This document shows positions 27,138 to 36,800 of a DNA stretch of 64,000 nt, in pieces. The number at the start of each line of letters is the position of its first letter. Position 1 is the first letter of the stretch. The DNA comes from Marinomonas pollencensis. GTDB lineage: Bacteria; Pseudomonadota; Gammaproteobacteria; Pseudomonadales; Marinomonadaceae. The notes below the pieces were generated by a model. It saw only the letters and a list, made by a program, of their open reading frames with translations. It ran no database searches and was not told where the DNA came from. The stretch spans positions 389,500-453,499 of the forward strand of contig NZ_QUNG01000002.1 in NCBI RefSeq assembly GCF_003387375.1, given 5' to 3'. The position numbers and the translations under genes are program-made.

Positions 27138-29411
27138 TTAAGCTTTAACTTTAACAGTATCATAAACCAGTTGCGCACCCATTGTATTCGCAAGTGCTTG
27201 CACAACTGGGTGTGAATTTAAATGATCAATAGCAACTTGCAATGCTTCAGCTCTCTTGCTGGCGGCAAACTCTTCTGCTGTCACACCACTCGTCTCTTCG
27301 ACCGTATCGATAATCAAGGGAACACTGAGTTGAAAAAAGTCGCTCAACGCCCCTTGAATTTGTTCGTATCTTGTTTGATTTAACATGTGCCCATACTCTA
27401 ACGGCACTTCCAATTTCACCCCTTGCTCGCTGGCAGAAATCAAACTGGAATTCATTAATATATTTTGCACCAAACCTGTCAATGGCAAACGTGGCGCGAC
27501 CAACCACCAAAGCTTCATTGTCAGTTCACTAAAATGATTCAACTCTGGCATTGGCATACCCAAAGCAGGTTGAGCTACCGTATCTGGCGCTTTAGGAGCC
27601 GTGCTTTCAACTTCTAAAACAGCCTGTTCGGGTTCGCTTTCATCAGCCACCGCACCTAATGCTTGCACTAAATCAGCCGCCGGATTAAAAGGATCGGAAA
27701 CATCGGCAATAGCACGCTCTTCTGCTTCTTCTTCATCCTCCTCTTCGTCCTCATCATTGGCATCTTGAGGCACACTAAACGGCAAGGTGCCCACTTCTTT
27801 ATGCGGCACTGAGTCTGGTTTTTCAATGGCTGACGGTGTTTCCATAAGCGCTTCAGGTTCGACAAAAGTGTCTGTTTGCACGTCTTCATCGAGCAACTCT
27901 TCACCTAACGACTCTTCTGTTACCAATAGCGCTTCTGCTGTCAGCTCTTCTTTAGGCTCAACAACTTTAGGCTCAACAACTTCAGGCTCAACAGTTTGCT
28001 CTGGCGCTGCTTCCCAAGGTGGTCGTTGTGACTCAGGCAAAGGCTCACTGTGTGCTACCACTTGCTCTTCTTGTGCTACCACTTGCTCTTCTTGTGCAAC
28101 CTTCTCAGCAGCGACAGTCGTTGACGCGACCGCATCAACCATCTGCTGCTCTTGCTCTTCTTTCAGCTGCTGAGTATTTTTTGGCGCAGGATCTTGAGCG
28201 GCAGAAATATTTTGTGTTGACTGTGGCCTAGAACCTGCTTCATAAGCGGAGTCTTGCTCATTTGGCGCCGCCATCACGGGCGCAGCCATTTGCGGCGGCG
28301 CATCATAACTGACCGTCATTGGCGGTGCTGGGCGAAAAGCTATCAATCGCAGCATCAGCATTTCAAAGCCGGATCGTGCGTTGTGCGACAAATGCAAATC
28401 TCGCCGCCCAATCAACAAACTTTGATACATCAACTGAATCTCTTCAGAACTTACCGACCCTGCAATTTGCTGGATGCGGGCCAAATCCCCTTGCTGATCC
28501 AATAAAGCACCAGGCACCTGTTGCTCCACCGCTACTCGATGCAAGGTGTCCAATAAGCTTCCGCAAATGGCACTGAAATCTGGTTGATAATCAGCCAACG
28601 CCTCTATTTTCTGTAACACTTGCGCTGCGTTTTTCTGCACCACACTGTCTAATAAATCCAGTATTTGCGCCTGGTTAACCAAGCCCAACATGGCCGTCAC
28701 GCCGGATTCAGAAACCGTACCATTACCAAACGCAATCGCTTGGTCGGTCAGACTTAACGCGTCACGCATACTGCCATTCGCCGCTTGGCCGATTTGCCAT
28801 AACGCAGGCTGGTCGTAACTAACCTGCTCTGTCGTCAACACGGTTTGCAAATAGTCTACGACCCGCTGGGGAGACATATTTTTAAGATTAAACTGCAAAC
28901 AACGTGACAAAATGGTGACAGGAAGTTTTTGCGGGTCTGTGGTTGCCAGCAAAAATTTTACATGGGCTGGCGGCTCTTCTAATGTTTTTAACAATGCATT
29001 AAAAGAGTGAGTGGAGAGCATGTGCACTTCATCTATCAAATAGACTTTGAAGCGCCCTCGTGTCGGAGCGTATTGCACATTTTCTAGCAGTTCACGGGTA
29101 TCTTCTACTTTGGTTCGAGATGCCGCATCCACCTCAATCAAATCAACAAAACGCCCTTCTGCGATTTCAACGCAGCTGTCACAGTGACCACAGGGTTCTG
29201 GAGAAATGCCATTGGTTTCACAGTTTAGGCATTTGGCAAAAATACGCGCAATGGTGGTTTTACCAACCCCACGCGTACCGCTAAACAAATAAGCATGATG
29301 CAAACGTTGCTGACGAAGCGCATTGACCAAGGCTTGTAATACATGGTCTTGCCCTGCCATTTCAAGGAATGTTTGTGGCCGCCATTTGCGTGCTAAAACT
29401 TGATAACTCAT
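27138..29411 (-). CDS. dnaX: DNA polymerase III subunit tau/gamma
   Basis: 757 residues. AAA+ clamp-loader subunit: Walker A GTRGVGKT at 45-52, a zinc module with Cys61, 64, 74, 77 and 80, Walker B near VYLIDEVHML, and the SRC arginine finger near 167-169. Domain III ends near residue 360. A long Pro/Glu-rich linker (about 365-600) has internal repeats (AQEEQVV twice, VVEPK units) and an acidic run. The C-terminal alpha-binding domain V is present, so the full product is tau. An A AAA AAT heptamer at codons 410-412 could yield a gamma-like form by frameshifting (separate entry). Confidence 0.96.
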   Translation of the reverse strand: MSYQVLARKWRPQTFLEMAGQDHVLQALVNALRQQRLHHAYLFSGTRGVGKTTIARIFAKCLNCETNGISPEPCGHCDSCVEIAEGRFVDLIEVDAASRTKVEDTRELLENVQYAPTRGRFKVYLIDEVHMLSTHSFNALLKTLEEPPAHVKFLLATTDPQKLPVTILSRCLQFNLKNMSPQRVVDYLQTVLTTEQVSYDQPALWQIGQAANGSMRDALSLTDQAIAFGNGTVSESGVTAMLGLVNQAQILDLLDSVVQKNAAQVLQKIEALADYQPDFSAICGSLLDTLHRVAVEQQVPGALLDQQGDLARIQQIAGSVSSEEIQLMYQSLLIGRRDLHLSHNARSGFEMLMLRLIAFRPAPPMTVSYDAPPQMAAPVMAAPNEQDSAYEAGSRPQSTQNISAAQDPAPKNTQQLKEEQEQQMVDAVASTTVAAEKVAQEEQVVAQEEQVVAHSEPLPESQRPPWEAAPEQTVEPEVVEPKVVEPKEELTAEALLVTEESLGEELLDEDVQTDTFVEPEALMETPSAIEKPDSVPHKEVGTLPFSVPQDANDEDEEEDEEEAEERAIADVSDPFNPAADLVQALGAVADESEPEQAVLEVESTAPKAPDTVAQPALGMPMPELNHFSELTMKLWWLVAPRLPLTGLVQNILMNSSLISASEQGVKLEVPLEYGHMLNQTRYEQIQGALSDFFQLSVPLIIDTVEETSGVTAEEFAASKRAEALQVAIDHLNSHPVVQALANTMGAQLVYDTVKVKA
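28176..28182 (-). promoter_or_regulatory. Candidate -1 frameshift site in dnaX
   Basis: The heptamer A AAA AAT is in the correct phase (Pro410-Lys411-Asn412). A -1 slip adds 13 codons before TGA, giving a product of about 425 residues, close to the 431-residue E. coli gamma. No clear upstream Shine-Dalgarno stimulator was seen; only a short TCAGC-A-GCTGA symmetry follows. Confidence 0.4.
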
Positions 29412-29547
29412 GATAGATACTGGCTAATAAAAAGCGATTTTTCATTGTACGGCAGTCGGACCCATTTCGAAACCACTCATGGCGAGAGATCACATCGAGA
29501 AAGACGCTAAAAGGCAGAAAAATCACTTTTTAGATCAATAATTTATA

Positions 29548-29572
29548 TTTCGCTCAGCCGGGCTGAGCGAAA
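29548..29572. terminator. Strong hairpin between trhO and dnaX
   Basis: A 12-bp perfect inverted repeat (TTTCGCTCAGCC / GGCTGAGCGAAA) lies 11 bases after the trhO stop. There is no T run, so its role as a terminator or mRNA 3' end is uncertain. Confidence 0.45.
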
Positions 29573-29582
29573 CTCGTCGTGA

Positions 29583-30581
29583 TTAAGACTGTGCGCGCTG
29601 CTCACGGATCTTACGCTGACGCTCTTTTTCTAAGGCTTTTTCTAAACGGTGTTTTTCGACTGCCTCAGACACTTCTGCACCAATATGCTCTTCGCCTCGT
29701 GCACGCGCTAACTGCACTTGACGCTCACGCTCAACAAAGCGCTGACGCTGTTCGTCGGTGAATTTATCGAAACAATGAACACAGCTTACACCTTGAACAT
29801 AACGCTCATCTTGCTTTTCTTCTTCTGTGATTGGCATACGACATGCGTGACATTGGTCATACTCGCCTTTTTCAAGGTTGTGATTCACCGACACACGATT
29901 ATCAAAAACAAAACACTCGCCTTCCCACATGGTTTCTTCTTTCGGCACTTCTTCTAAGTACTTCAAAATACCGCCTTCAAGGTGATACACCTCTTCAAAA
30001 CCTTGCTCTAACATGTACGCTGTGGATTTTTCACAACGAATCCCCCCAGTACAAAACATGGCCACTTTCTTTTGTTTCTTAGGGTCCATGTTCTCCTTTA
30101 CATACTTAGGGAACTCACGAAAGGTTTCTGTTTTGGGGTTTACTGCGTTTTTAAAGGTTCCAATTTGAACCTCATAATCATTACGCGTATCAACCAGCAC
30201 CACATCAGGATCAGAAATTAATGCATTCCACTCACTTGGTTTCACATAGGAGCCAACCACGCGTTTAGGGTCAATACCTTCAACCCCCATGGTAACAATT
30301 TCTTTTTTCAGCTTTACTTTTGTGCGGTAGAAAGGCATGTCTTCATCGTAAGATTCTTTGCTGACGATATTGTCTAGACCAGGTTGCTGATCTAACCAGG
30401 ACAACATAGCGTCAATACCTTCGCGGGAGCCAGCAACTGTGCCATTAATGCCTTCACTGGCCAACAACAAAGTACCTCGAATCTCATTATCCTCTAACAC
30501 TTTCTGCAGTGGCTCACGAAGAGACTCAAAGTGAGGAAGCTCAACAAATTTATAAAGGGCACACACAACGACTTTTGACAT
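29583..30581 (-). CDS. trhO: tRNA uridine(34) hydroxylase TrhO (YceA), rhodanese-like
   Basis: 332 residues. TrhO hydroxylates U34 of certain tRNAs on the way to cmo5U/mo5U. The N-terminal domain ([17 protein letters not shown]) and rhodanese domain (about 120-220) with the catalytic loop [11 protein letters not shown] (Cys177, Cys183) are characteristic. A Cys-pair region ([13 protein letters not shown]) and a basic coiled C-terminal tail follow. Single gene with the hairpin at 29548-29572 after it. Confidence 0.93.
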   Translation of the reverse strand: MSKVVVCALYKFVELPHFESLREPLQKVLEDNEIRGTLLLASEGINGTVAGSREGIDAMLSWLDQQPGLDNIVSKESYDEDMPFYRTKVKLKKEIVTMGVEGIDPKRVVGSYVKPSEWNALISDPDVVLVDTRNDYEVQIGTFKNAVNPKTETFREFPKYVKENMDPKKQKKVAMFCTGGIRCEKSTAYMLEQGFEEVYHLEGGILKYLEEVPKEETMWEGECFVFDNRVSVNHNLEKGEYDQCHACRMPITEEEKQDERYVQGVSCVHCFDKFTDEQRQRFVERERQVQLARARGEEHIGAEVSEAVEKHRLEKALEKERQRKIREQRAQS

Positions 30582-30695
30582 TTCTATCTCCTATGCGGTC
30601 TGGAACGTAAAACCAGAGCAATTAAACAAGCCGCGCATTATAGTGATTTTTTTACAAAATTTCGAGCCTAGCCAAGAGTTAAATACAGCCATTAC

Positions 30696-31397
30696 CTATT
30701 GCCCAGGATCGAGCTCTTTTGCTGTCGTGTTGTTCACTCTAAACCAGCCCGCGATACTGTGACGTGTGCGCTTAGCCACGTTAACTTCATGGGGAAAACA
30801 CTCGCTCAAGAAAACCGCCAGACGCCCTTTTTTAGGCAAAAAGCGCCCTAACTCTACTTCCTCGTCATACTCATCATAAATTATCAACTCCCCGCCATCG
30901 GTCTCACGCCAGTCATCATTCAAATACAATACGGTAGAGAGAATACGATTACTTTGCCCTTTAAAGGCGTCCAAATGCTTTTCATAAAAAGCACCGTCTT
31001 CATAACGAGCGAAGTGCGCCTCAAAATCAAACAAACCCAAAAAAAGCTGTCGATTTAGCACAATCCGCAGTGCCTCCATCTCGTCTAAGAAGGTTTTGCA
31101 GGTGTCATTAATGGGATCAATCCATTTGATATAATCACGACGTGCACTCAAGTCCAGCTGATGGGACTGTTTGCGCCCCACGCCCGCTTGCAACATATTC
31201 TCACTTTGAATTGCTTGCACTTCCGCCATTAACTTGTCAGTAAAGGCAGCAGAGAAAAAATCGTCTTGAATACTCCAACCTTTGGCCTGCAAATCACTTA
31301 GCAATAAGGCAAAAGGCTCATGACGACTAAACGCAGGCAACAAATCTTCCGGTAGATCATCAGGCAAACAGTTAGACAAAGTATCATCTAGGGCCAT
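30696..31397 (-). CDS. 2-oxoglutarate/Fe(II)-dependent oxygenase (SM-20-like)
   Basis: 233 residues. The double-stranded beta-helix core shows the metal triad His141-x-Asp143 (YEKHLDAF) and His203 (FPHEV), with the 2-oxoglutarate-binding Arg212 in RTRHSIAGWFR. RILSTVLYLNDDW and DGGELIIYDE are typical of the prolyl-4-hydroxylase-like PF13640 group. The substrate could be a protein Pro residue or a small molecule and cannot be read from sequence. Stands alone, divergent from radD with 104 bases between starts. Confidence 0.85.
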   Translation of the reverse strand: MALDDTLSNCLPDDLPEDLLPAFSRHEPFALLLSDLQAKGWSIQDDFFSAAFTDKLMAEVQAIQSENMLQAGVGRKQSHQLDLSARRDYIKWIDPINDTCKTFLDEMEALRIVLNRQLFLGLFDFEAHFARYEDGAFYEKHLDAFKGQSNRILSTVLYLNDDWRETDGGELIIYDEYDEEVELGRFLPKKGRLAVFLSECFPHEVNVAKRTRHSIAGWFRVNNTTAKELDPGQ

Positions 31398-31501
31398 AAA
31401 TAAAAGCTCACATACTGGGTGGCATTATTGCCAAGCTTTCTATGATACTGTAGCGTCCCAATTGACACACTCATTTTATCTCCGCTAGCAATCAACAAAC
31501 G

Positions 31502-33259
31502 ATGACTCAAACCTTTGTCCTACGTGACTATCAAACACAAGCTGTCGAAGCAACACTCAATCATTTTCGCCAAAGCAATGACCCTGCCGTCATTGTCTTA
31601 CCCACTGGAGCGGGCAAAAGCCTTGTTATTGCCGAACTAAGCCGTCTCGCCAGAGGTCATGTCGTTTGCCTTGCCCACGTCAAAGAACTGGTCGAACAAA
31701 ACCACGCCAAGTTTTTAGCAACCGGACACCAAGCGGGGCTCTATTCTGCTGGACTCAATCAAAAAGTCAGCAGCGAAAAAACCACCTTTGCTAGCATTCA
31801 GTCATTGGCCGCAAACTTGGCGGACTTTACACAAGCAGCCAGCCTCATCATCATTGATGAATGTCATCGCATAGACATGACACCCAACAGCCAATATCAA
31901 CAAGCTATCGAGCATTTTTTAACACTCAACCCAAACACCAAAATACTCGGCCTCACTGCCACCCCTTACCGCTTAGGCAGCGGCTGGATTTATCAACATC
32001 ATTACTACGGCTTTGTGAGAAGTGAAACCGACTGCTTTTTCAAAAAATGCATTTTTGAACTCCCGTTAAGACACATGGTAAAAAATGGCTACCTAACGCC
32101 ACCCATTCATTTTGATGCCGCGGTTGCACAGTATGACTTTAGCCTACTAACCGAAAGCCTAGATGGTGAACAAGACAGTGATGCGGTTGCCCTTAATGAA
32201 CTCATCCACAAACACCCCAGAGTTACTCGCGCTGTGACCGAACAAATTGTGCAATTGAGCGAACAACGCCAAGCTGTGATGATTTTCGCGGCCACCATAG
32301 ATCACGCGAAAGAAATCCTTTCCTACCTGCCCAATGGCGAGTGCGCCCTGATTACAGGCCAAACCCATAACAAGGAACGGGATCGCCTGATCCAAGAATA
32401 CAAACAAAAGAAGTTTAAATACCTGGTGAATGTGTCAGTGCTAACCACTGGCTTCGATGCGCCCCACGTGGACGTCATTGCCATTTTGCGTCCCACACAG
32501 TCGATCAGTTTGTTCCAACAAATCGTTGGTCGTGGACTGCGCTTAAGCCCTGGCAAGAAAGATTGCCTGGTATTGGATTACACCAACAATGGCTACGACA
32601 TTTTTCAACCCGAAGTAGGCGAAAAAAAGCCAACCAAAGACTCAGTCGCCGTGCAGATTCATTGCCCAGAATGCGATTTCGCCAATACTTTTTGGGGAAG
32701 AAAGGACGCGCAAGGCAATATTCTTGAGCACTTCGGCCGACGCTGCCATGGCCTAATGGAAACACCACATGGAGAGGAGCAATGTCACTACCGCTTTTGC
32801 TTCAAGCGCTGTCCACACTGCAATGAAGAGAACGACATTGCGGCGCGTCGATGCCAGCACTGCTCAGAAAAGCTCATTGACCCAGACGACCAACTAAGAA
32901 ACGCACTTAACCTTAAGAACAATAAGGTACTGCGCTGTTCTGGTATTACAGTTACCAGCAAATCAGAAGACGACAGCATTAAAGTCACCTACCACGACGA
33001 AGATGGCACGACGCTAAGCGAGCAGTTTTATTTCAAGCAGAAGAAATCCAAACGGACATTTAATGAGATATTCGGGAGGCGTGTCGCCAACAGCACTCAC
33101 CCTATTGTGTTTGAGCACGCTGACGAAGCAGTAAAATTTGAAAGCTACTTACCGGTCCCTGACTTTGTTATCGCAAAAAAACAAAAACACCACTGGCAAG
33201 TGACGGAAAAGTTATTTGATTACCAAGGACCTTATCGTAAAGCCAATGACTTAAAATAG
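31502..33259 (+). CDS. radD: RadD (YejH) family DNA helicase
   Basis: 585 residues against 586 for E. coli RadD. Superfamily 2: Walker A PTGAGKS at 34-40, DECH at 119-122, TAT motif LTATPYR, and motif VI QIVGRGLR. A Cys-rich zinc module (CPEC...CHG...CHYRFC...CPHC...CQHC, about 385-460) follows the helicase core and is characteristic of RadD. RadD helps repair double-strand breaks and resolves recombination intermediates with SSB and RecA. The C-terminus ends DLK; the SSB-type acidic-hydrophobic tail is not obvious. Confidence 0.93.
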   Translation: MTQTFVLRDYQTQAVEATLNHFRQSNDPAVIVLPTGAGKSLVIAELSRLARGHVVCLAHVKELVEQNHAKFLATGHQAGLYSAGLNQKVSSEKTTFASIQSLAANLADFTQAASLIIIDECHRIDMTPNSQYQQAIEHFLTLNPNTKILGLTATPYRLGSGWIYQHHYYGFVRSETDCFFKKCIFELPLRHMVKNGYLTPPIHFDAAVAQYDFSLLTESLDGEQDSDAVALNELIHKHPRVTRAVTEQIVQLSEQRQAVMIFAATIDHAKEILSYLPNGECALITGQTHNKERDRLIQEYKQKKFKYLVNVSVLTTGFDAPHVDVIAILRPTQSISLFQQIVGRGLRLSPGKKDCLVLDYTNNGYDIFQPEVGEKKPTKDSVAVQIHCPECDFANTFWGRKDAQGNILEHFGRRCHGLMETPHGEEQCHYRFCFKRCPHCNEENDIAARRCQHCSEKLIDPDDQLRNALNLKNNKVLRCSGITVTSKSEDDSIKVTYHDEDGTTLSEQFYFKQKKSKRTFNEIFGRRVANSTHPIVFEHADEAVKFESYLPVPDFVIAKKQKHHWQVTEKLFDYQGPYRKANDLK

Positions 33260-33265
33260 CGGCGC

Positions 33266-33850
33266 CTAGGCTTTTTTCAAAGCGTTTTTATAAGACACAT
33301 CAAAAGGCAAATTAAGCCGCTCTAGATGCTCGACCGCCGAACGCCCTAAAACCCCACTTGGAATGCCCTGCAGCAATACCATCCAATAATTAGCCGCCAT
33401 ATTCTGAGCAAAAATCGAGGCGGTATTATCATCCACACCAACCCGTTTAAAACGACTTGATACCCCATCTACTATTACCTCGACCTGCTTGGTATGAAAG
33501 CCACCGTGAGCAAGGCTATCAAACAATACCAGACGGGCAAATTCAGCGTATTTATCATAGAAGGAAAACAGCACATCTGCCATTTGAAGAAGATAATCAG
33601 AAGGAGACTGGCAAGTCTGTTGGTCATCGGCTGCAGCGGTGAGCGCTGCATCCATTTCATCGAAGAAGATTTCTTTAACGAGGGAAAGTTTATCAGGGAA
33701 GTGAACAAACAAGGTGCCAACGGCCACCCCAGCTTGATTACTCAAAAAGCGAGTACTGGTTGCCTCAATGCCGTTCGTTAAAAAAGCCTGTTTGGCAATT
33801 CGCTTAATATTCGCACGCGTGTTCGCTTTTTGAGTTTGGCGTAAAGTCAC
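33266..33850 (-). CDS. TetR family transcriptional regulator
   Basis: 194 residues with a GTG start preceded by GGAAGAG. The N-terminal helix-turn-helix is ANIKRIAKQAFLTNGIEATSTRFLSNQAGVAVGTLFVHFPDKLSLV. The helical C-terminal ligand domain is unassigned. The gene converges with radD with only 6 bases between stops, and no neighbouring target is obvious. Confidence 0.88.
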   Translation of the reverse strand: MTLRQTQKANTRANIKRIAKQAFLTNGIEATSTRFLSNQAGVAVGTLFVHFPDKLSLVKEIFFDEMDAALTAAADDQQTCQSPSDYLLQMADVLFSFYDKYAEFARLVLFDSLAHGGFHTKQVEVIVDGVSSRFKRVGVDDNTASIFAQNMAANYWMVLLQGIPSGVLGRSAVEHLERLNLPFDVSYKNALKKA

Positions 33851-33911
33851 GACTCTTCCTCAGTACCAAAAGTACTTGAAGTTTATCGCGTACTGATTTT
33901 GAACACGAGTG

Positions 33912-34673
33912 CTATTTTAAGTAATGCACTCGATCCATCGGCCGACTATTTAAACTAAACTCTAAATCCGTCATAAAGTTAACTATACGTTTCGCATTCA
34001 TACCGAAATCCCCCGTTCCAACACGTGAACAAGAGCGCATATCGATTCGAACCTTACCATCCACCATAGCAACACGCAGCACAACATCATCCCTAAAACC
34101 AAAAATAGGGGTTCTGGCGGTGGCTTCTATTATCCCTACTTCTGGGTAAGAACCATTTAACTGCCACCCCTTATCTTGTATTAACTTAAGGGTTTTTTGA
34201 TAAGCCAGTTTAATGTCTTTATCGGTAAATACTGGTTTAACTTCTGGATAATTGGCTTTTTGAATGGCCGCAACTTTGGGATTGTAATCCAAACTATTCT
34301 GATTCGATTTTCTCAAAAAAGTCGCATTAATAAACAGCGGCGGCGAAACCGTGTCTGTCGAAATATCATTGATCTGTGGCAAATTACAGCGTTCGACATA
34401 AAAAACAATCCACATCAAACTATAAACAAGCGATACGGTTAATACCAAACCAAAAAAACGCTGACTGGATACATTGCATTCTTTGCGACAAAAAAACATC
34501 GATAAAGCAGCAAAAGCTGACAAAGCGAGTGATGCAAAGACACTCTGCCTTAACAGGCTAAAACCTGTTATGGGTTCGAACAAGCCAACCCTAACACCTG
34601 CAATAGAAATAAACGCTGCGCACCCAACTAACATTAATAGGATATAAAGCACAGGAGAAATATAACGACTCAT
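33912..34673 (-). CDS. DUF1499 domain membrane protein
   Basis: 253 residues. Three N-terminal membrane helices (about 8-28, 42-62, 74-94), then a periplasmic or cytosolic DUF1499 domain marked by GIIEATARTPIFGFRDDVVLRVAMVDGKVRIDMRSCSRVGTGDFGMNAKRI, the family signature. Function of DUF1499 is unknown. Its start is preceded by a ribosome site-poor region. It may be co-transcribed with the TetR gene 61 bases downstream. Confidence 0.88.
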   Translation of the reverse strand: MSRYISPVLYILLMLVGCAAFISIAGVRVGLFEPITGFSLLRQSVFASLALSAFAALSMFFCRKECNVSSQRFFGLVLTVSLVYSLMWIVFYVERCNLPQINDISTDTVSPPLFINATFLRKSNQNSLDYNPKVAAIQKANYPEVKPVFTDKDIKLAYQKTLKLIQDKGWQLNGSYPEVGIIEATARTPIFGFRDDVVLRVAMVDGKVRIDMRSCSRVGTGDFGMNAKRIVNFMTDLEFSLNSRPMDRVHYLK

Positions 34674-34944
34674 AGATTACTCATGCCATACTGATATGCT
34701 CACCTTATCCTGCAAAGAGACTAACGAACAGCGGGCACGAAGCGCTTCAACCTTGATTCCTTTATATTTGCATAGTTCCCGTCAGAGTTGCAAAAATACA
34801 CCGAAAAGATAACTGTTTTTCTGTTTAAAAAGTGGCAAAGATAAATGTCTCAGGTATGATACCTGCCCTCCTATTGAAACCACGCTTAACTCGTTAAAAA
34901 GCCCCCATTCAAGTCGCCCACAGAAAAACAGTTGAGTTAATTTT

Positions 34945-35685
34945 ATGAGCCATAAACACCCGCTTCATTGTGTCGATTTTCTGCGCGCTGAATGCCTAGA
35001 AAAAGCACGACGCCCTTATCTTGCCCGTGGCGCCAATGCCACCCGCTGCCCATCTTGTTTAATGGCGGAATTCGCGTGTTTTTGTTCTGCTCGAAAAACC
35101 GCGCAGGCTGACATCAATTTCATCTTATTGTTTCATCGCGATGAGATATTCAAACCCACAAACAGCGGCAGACTGATAGCCGACCTTTACCCAGATAACA
35201 CCCTTGCCTTTCTCTGGGATAGAACCCAACCAAGCGAACCGCTATTGAGCTTACTTGAAGCGCGAAAAGACCACTGCACTGTGCTGTTTCCAGATACCAT
35301 CACGGCACAACAACAAGGCAGAACACTGCGCAGCCTGCCACTCGAAACCACCACAACAAACGAAAAGCACACTTTTATTGTGTTAGATGGCACCTGGAAG
35401 CAAGCCAGCAAAATGTTCCACCAAAGCGAATGGCTGAAAAACATCCCACACCTCGCCATCAACAGCCAAGCACAGCGCTCATTCTTAGTTCGCCATTCAG
35501 GACATGATATGCAATTTGCAACCGCTGAAGTCGTCGCTCTACTGCTCGATAGCCTTGGTTATGAACAACACGGGGAGCATTTACTTAACTATTACCAACG
35601 CTTCAACAAGCACTGCTTAGCCAGCCGCAAGCGAGGCAATCTACAAGCAAAAAAGAATGAGCCTATGACACAAGATGACAATTAA
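34945..35685 (+). CDS. DTW-domain tRNA-uridine aminocarboxypropyltransferase (TapT/YfiP-like)
   Basis: 246 residues. The N-terminal zinc-binding Cys set (RCPSCLMAEFACFC) and the DTW-domain core FIVLDGTWKQASKMF with the R(S)FLVRHSGHDMQFATAEVVALLL C-terminal segment match E. coli YfiP/TapT, which attaches the 3-amino-3-carboxypropyl group to U47 of tRNA using SAM. Substrate in this organism is inferred. A promoter-like TATGAT inside CAGGTATGATACCTG lies about 90 bases upstream. Confidence 0.87.
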   Translation: MSHKHPLHCVDFLRAECLEKARRPYLARGANATRCPSCLMAEFACFCSARKTAQADINFILLFHRDEIFKPTNSGRLIADLYPDNTLAFLWDRTQPSEPLLSLLEARKDHCTVLFPDTITAQQQGRTLRSLPLETTTTNEKHTFIVLDGTWKQASKMFHQSEWLKNIPHLAINSQAQRSFLVRHSGHDMQFATAEVVALLLDSLGYEQHGEHLLNYYQRFNKHCLASRKRGNLQAKKNEPMTQDDN

Positions 35686-35772
35686 AAAAGAGAGAAGCTA
35701 CTAAAAAAGAAAGAAAATAAAAAAGGACAAAGCTAATAAACAGAGCCGCTCACTCATAAAAGAGAAGGCAAA

Positions 35773-35812
35773 ACACCCCATCACCCAGTTCGTGCTACTA
35801 AGTTGATGGGGA
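35773..35812 (-). terminator. Possible leftward terminator after the DUF2947 gene
   Basis: The stem CCCCATCA / TGATGGGG with a 20-base loop is followed on the minus strand by TGTTTTG. The long loop and interrupted T run make it weak. Confidence 0.4.
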
Positions 35813-35823
35813 ATTAAATATCA

Positions 35824-36294
35824 CTAACCACGACTCAATAGAGACGCATTACCTGTAGAATGAAACTGCACGGCTTGCTTCTTCTTTTTAGCCACCAGCA
35901 CAGGGCCATTATCAAGAAACAAAAACGCCTTCCAAGTCCGCTTAAACACCGACCACGTCATTTCAAAAACCAACTCATTATGGCAGCAAAAAAACACTAA
36001 GGTTTCCTCCCCCCATGGAGCAACATGCTCAAGCAGCAATTCAGGCAGATCAGGCTCATCAGATTCCCAAGCCGACTCCCATTTCACTTGCGCCAATACA
36101 TTTTTTTTCGCCCAATCTGTGTCATCAAAATGATCAGGATGAATGTGTGAGTCACTAATATAATCGCGCCAAACACTTGCCGCCCTTGCTTCATCCAAAA
36201 GATGAATCTGCGCCAAATCTTGCGACTCAACCTTGGGATCCTCGCGCTTAAAAATCCAACTTTTTGAAAAACTATCTAGCGATTGATATGCCAT
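35824..36294 (-). CDS. DUF2947 family protein
   Basis: 156 residues, matching the family size. The opening SLDSFSKSWIFKREDP, EARAASVWRDYIS and ETLVFFCCHNELVFEMTWSVFKRTWKAFLFLDNGPVLVAK fit the gammaproteobacterial DUF2947 family as I recall it. No signal or membrane segment, so cytosolic. Function unknown. Divergent from the 59-residue gene at 36445. Confidence 0.7.
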   Translation of the reverse strand: MAYQSLDSFSKSWIFKREDPKVESQDLAQIHLLDEARAASVWRDYISDSHIHPDHFDDTDWAKKNVLAQVKWESAWESDEPDLPELLLEHVAPWGEETLVFFCCHNELVFEMTWSVFKRTWKAFLFLDNGPVLVAKKKKQAVQFHSTGNASLLSRG

Positions 36295-36444
36295 TATTTC
36301 CTACGCAATAAGAAAGATGAAAAAAAATAACCGAAAGCATGAAAAACGATCGTTTGTAATCCGCTTAACCGGCATTTAACCTTAACAATGTTGTAATAAA
36401 ACAACATTTATGTAAAACCACACTTTAAACATCAGGAGAATACC

Positions 36445-36624
36445 ATGGACTCTCAAGAGCAATACGAAGCACTATTAAAACGCTGGGGACTAGAAGATCG
36501 TAGCGCCGAGCGTCGCGCGCGCCGTGAACTATGGTTACGCAGAGCCAAATTCGCTGTCGCATACGCTAAAAAAGCACTCACTCCAGTACGCAAAAGCACA
36601 GCACACAAACCAGCAACTCTTTAA
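36445..36624 (+). CDS. Small Arg-rich protein (59 residues)
   Basis: A short frame with a good ribosome site (CAGGAGA, 7 bases before the ATG) encodes MDSQEQYEALLKRWGLEDRS..., followed by a strongly basic helix (AERRARRELWLRRAKFAVAYAKKALTPVRK). Length, clear start and amphipathic composition suggest a genuine small protein, possibly nucleic-acid or ribosome binding. I know no family. It sits alone between DUF2947 and the HAD gene. Confidence 0.6.
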   Translation: MDSQEQYEALLKRWGLEDRSAERRARRELWLRRAKFAVAYAKKALTPVRKSTAHKPATL

Positions 36625-36800
36625 CAGAGCATTTTGCCCGCAAGAACAATATTTGCATCTCGCCAACGGCCGTTTTATTAGCGCCTAGTATAACGTAATT
36701 GATCTTTTGAAAGGGGAGAAAAACAATAAAACTCAACCCTTCCGTTTCCCCCTCTAAATTCGTTATTATCATACTCCACTTATAGCGAAGTAGTTTTTCT

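Noticed and set aside
27787..28173. 128-residue Ser/Cys-rich frame antisense to dnaX
   Set aside because: It mirrors the Glu/Val/Ala-rich repetitive linker of tau on the other strand, an expected low-complexity shadow.
29412..29582. Search for a small RNA such as SRP RNA upstream of dnaX
   Set aside because: Only a hairpin is seen; no SRP RNA core motifs were recognised.
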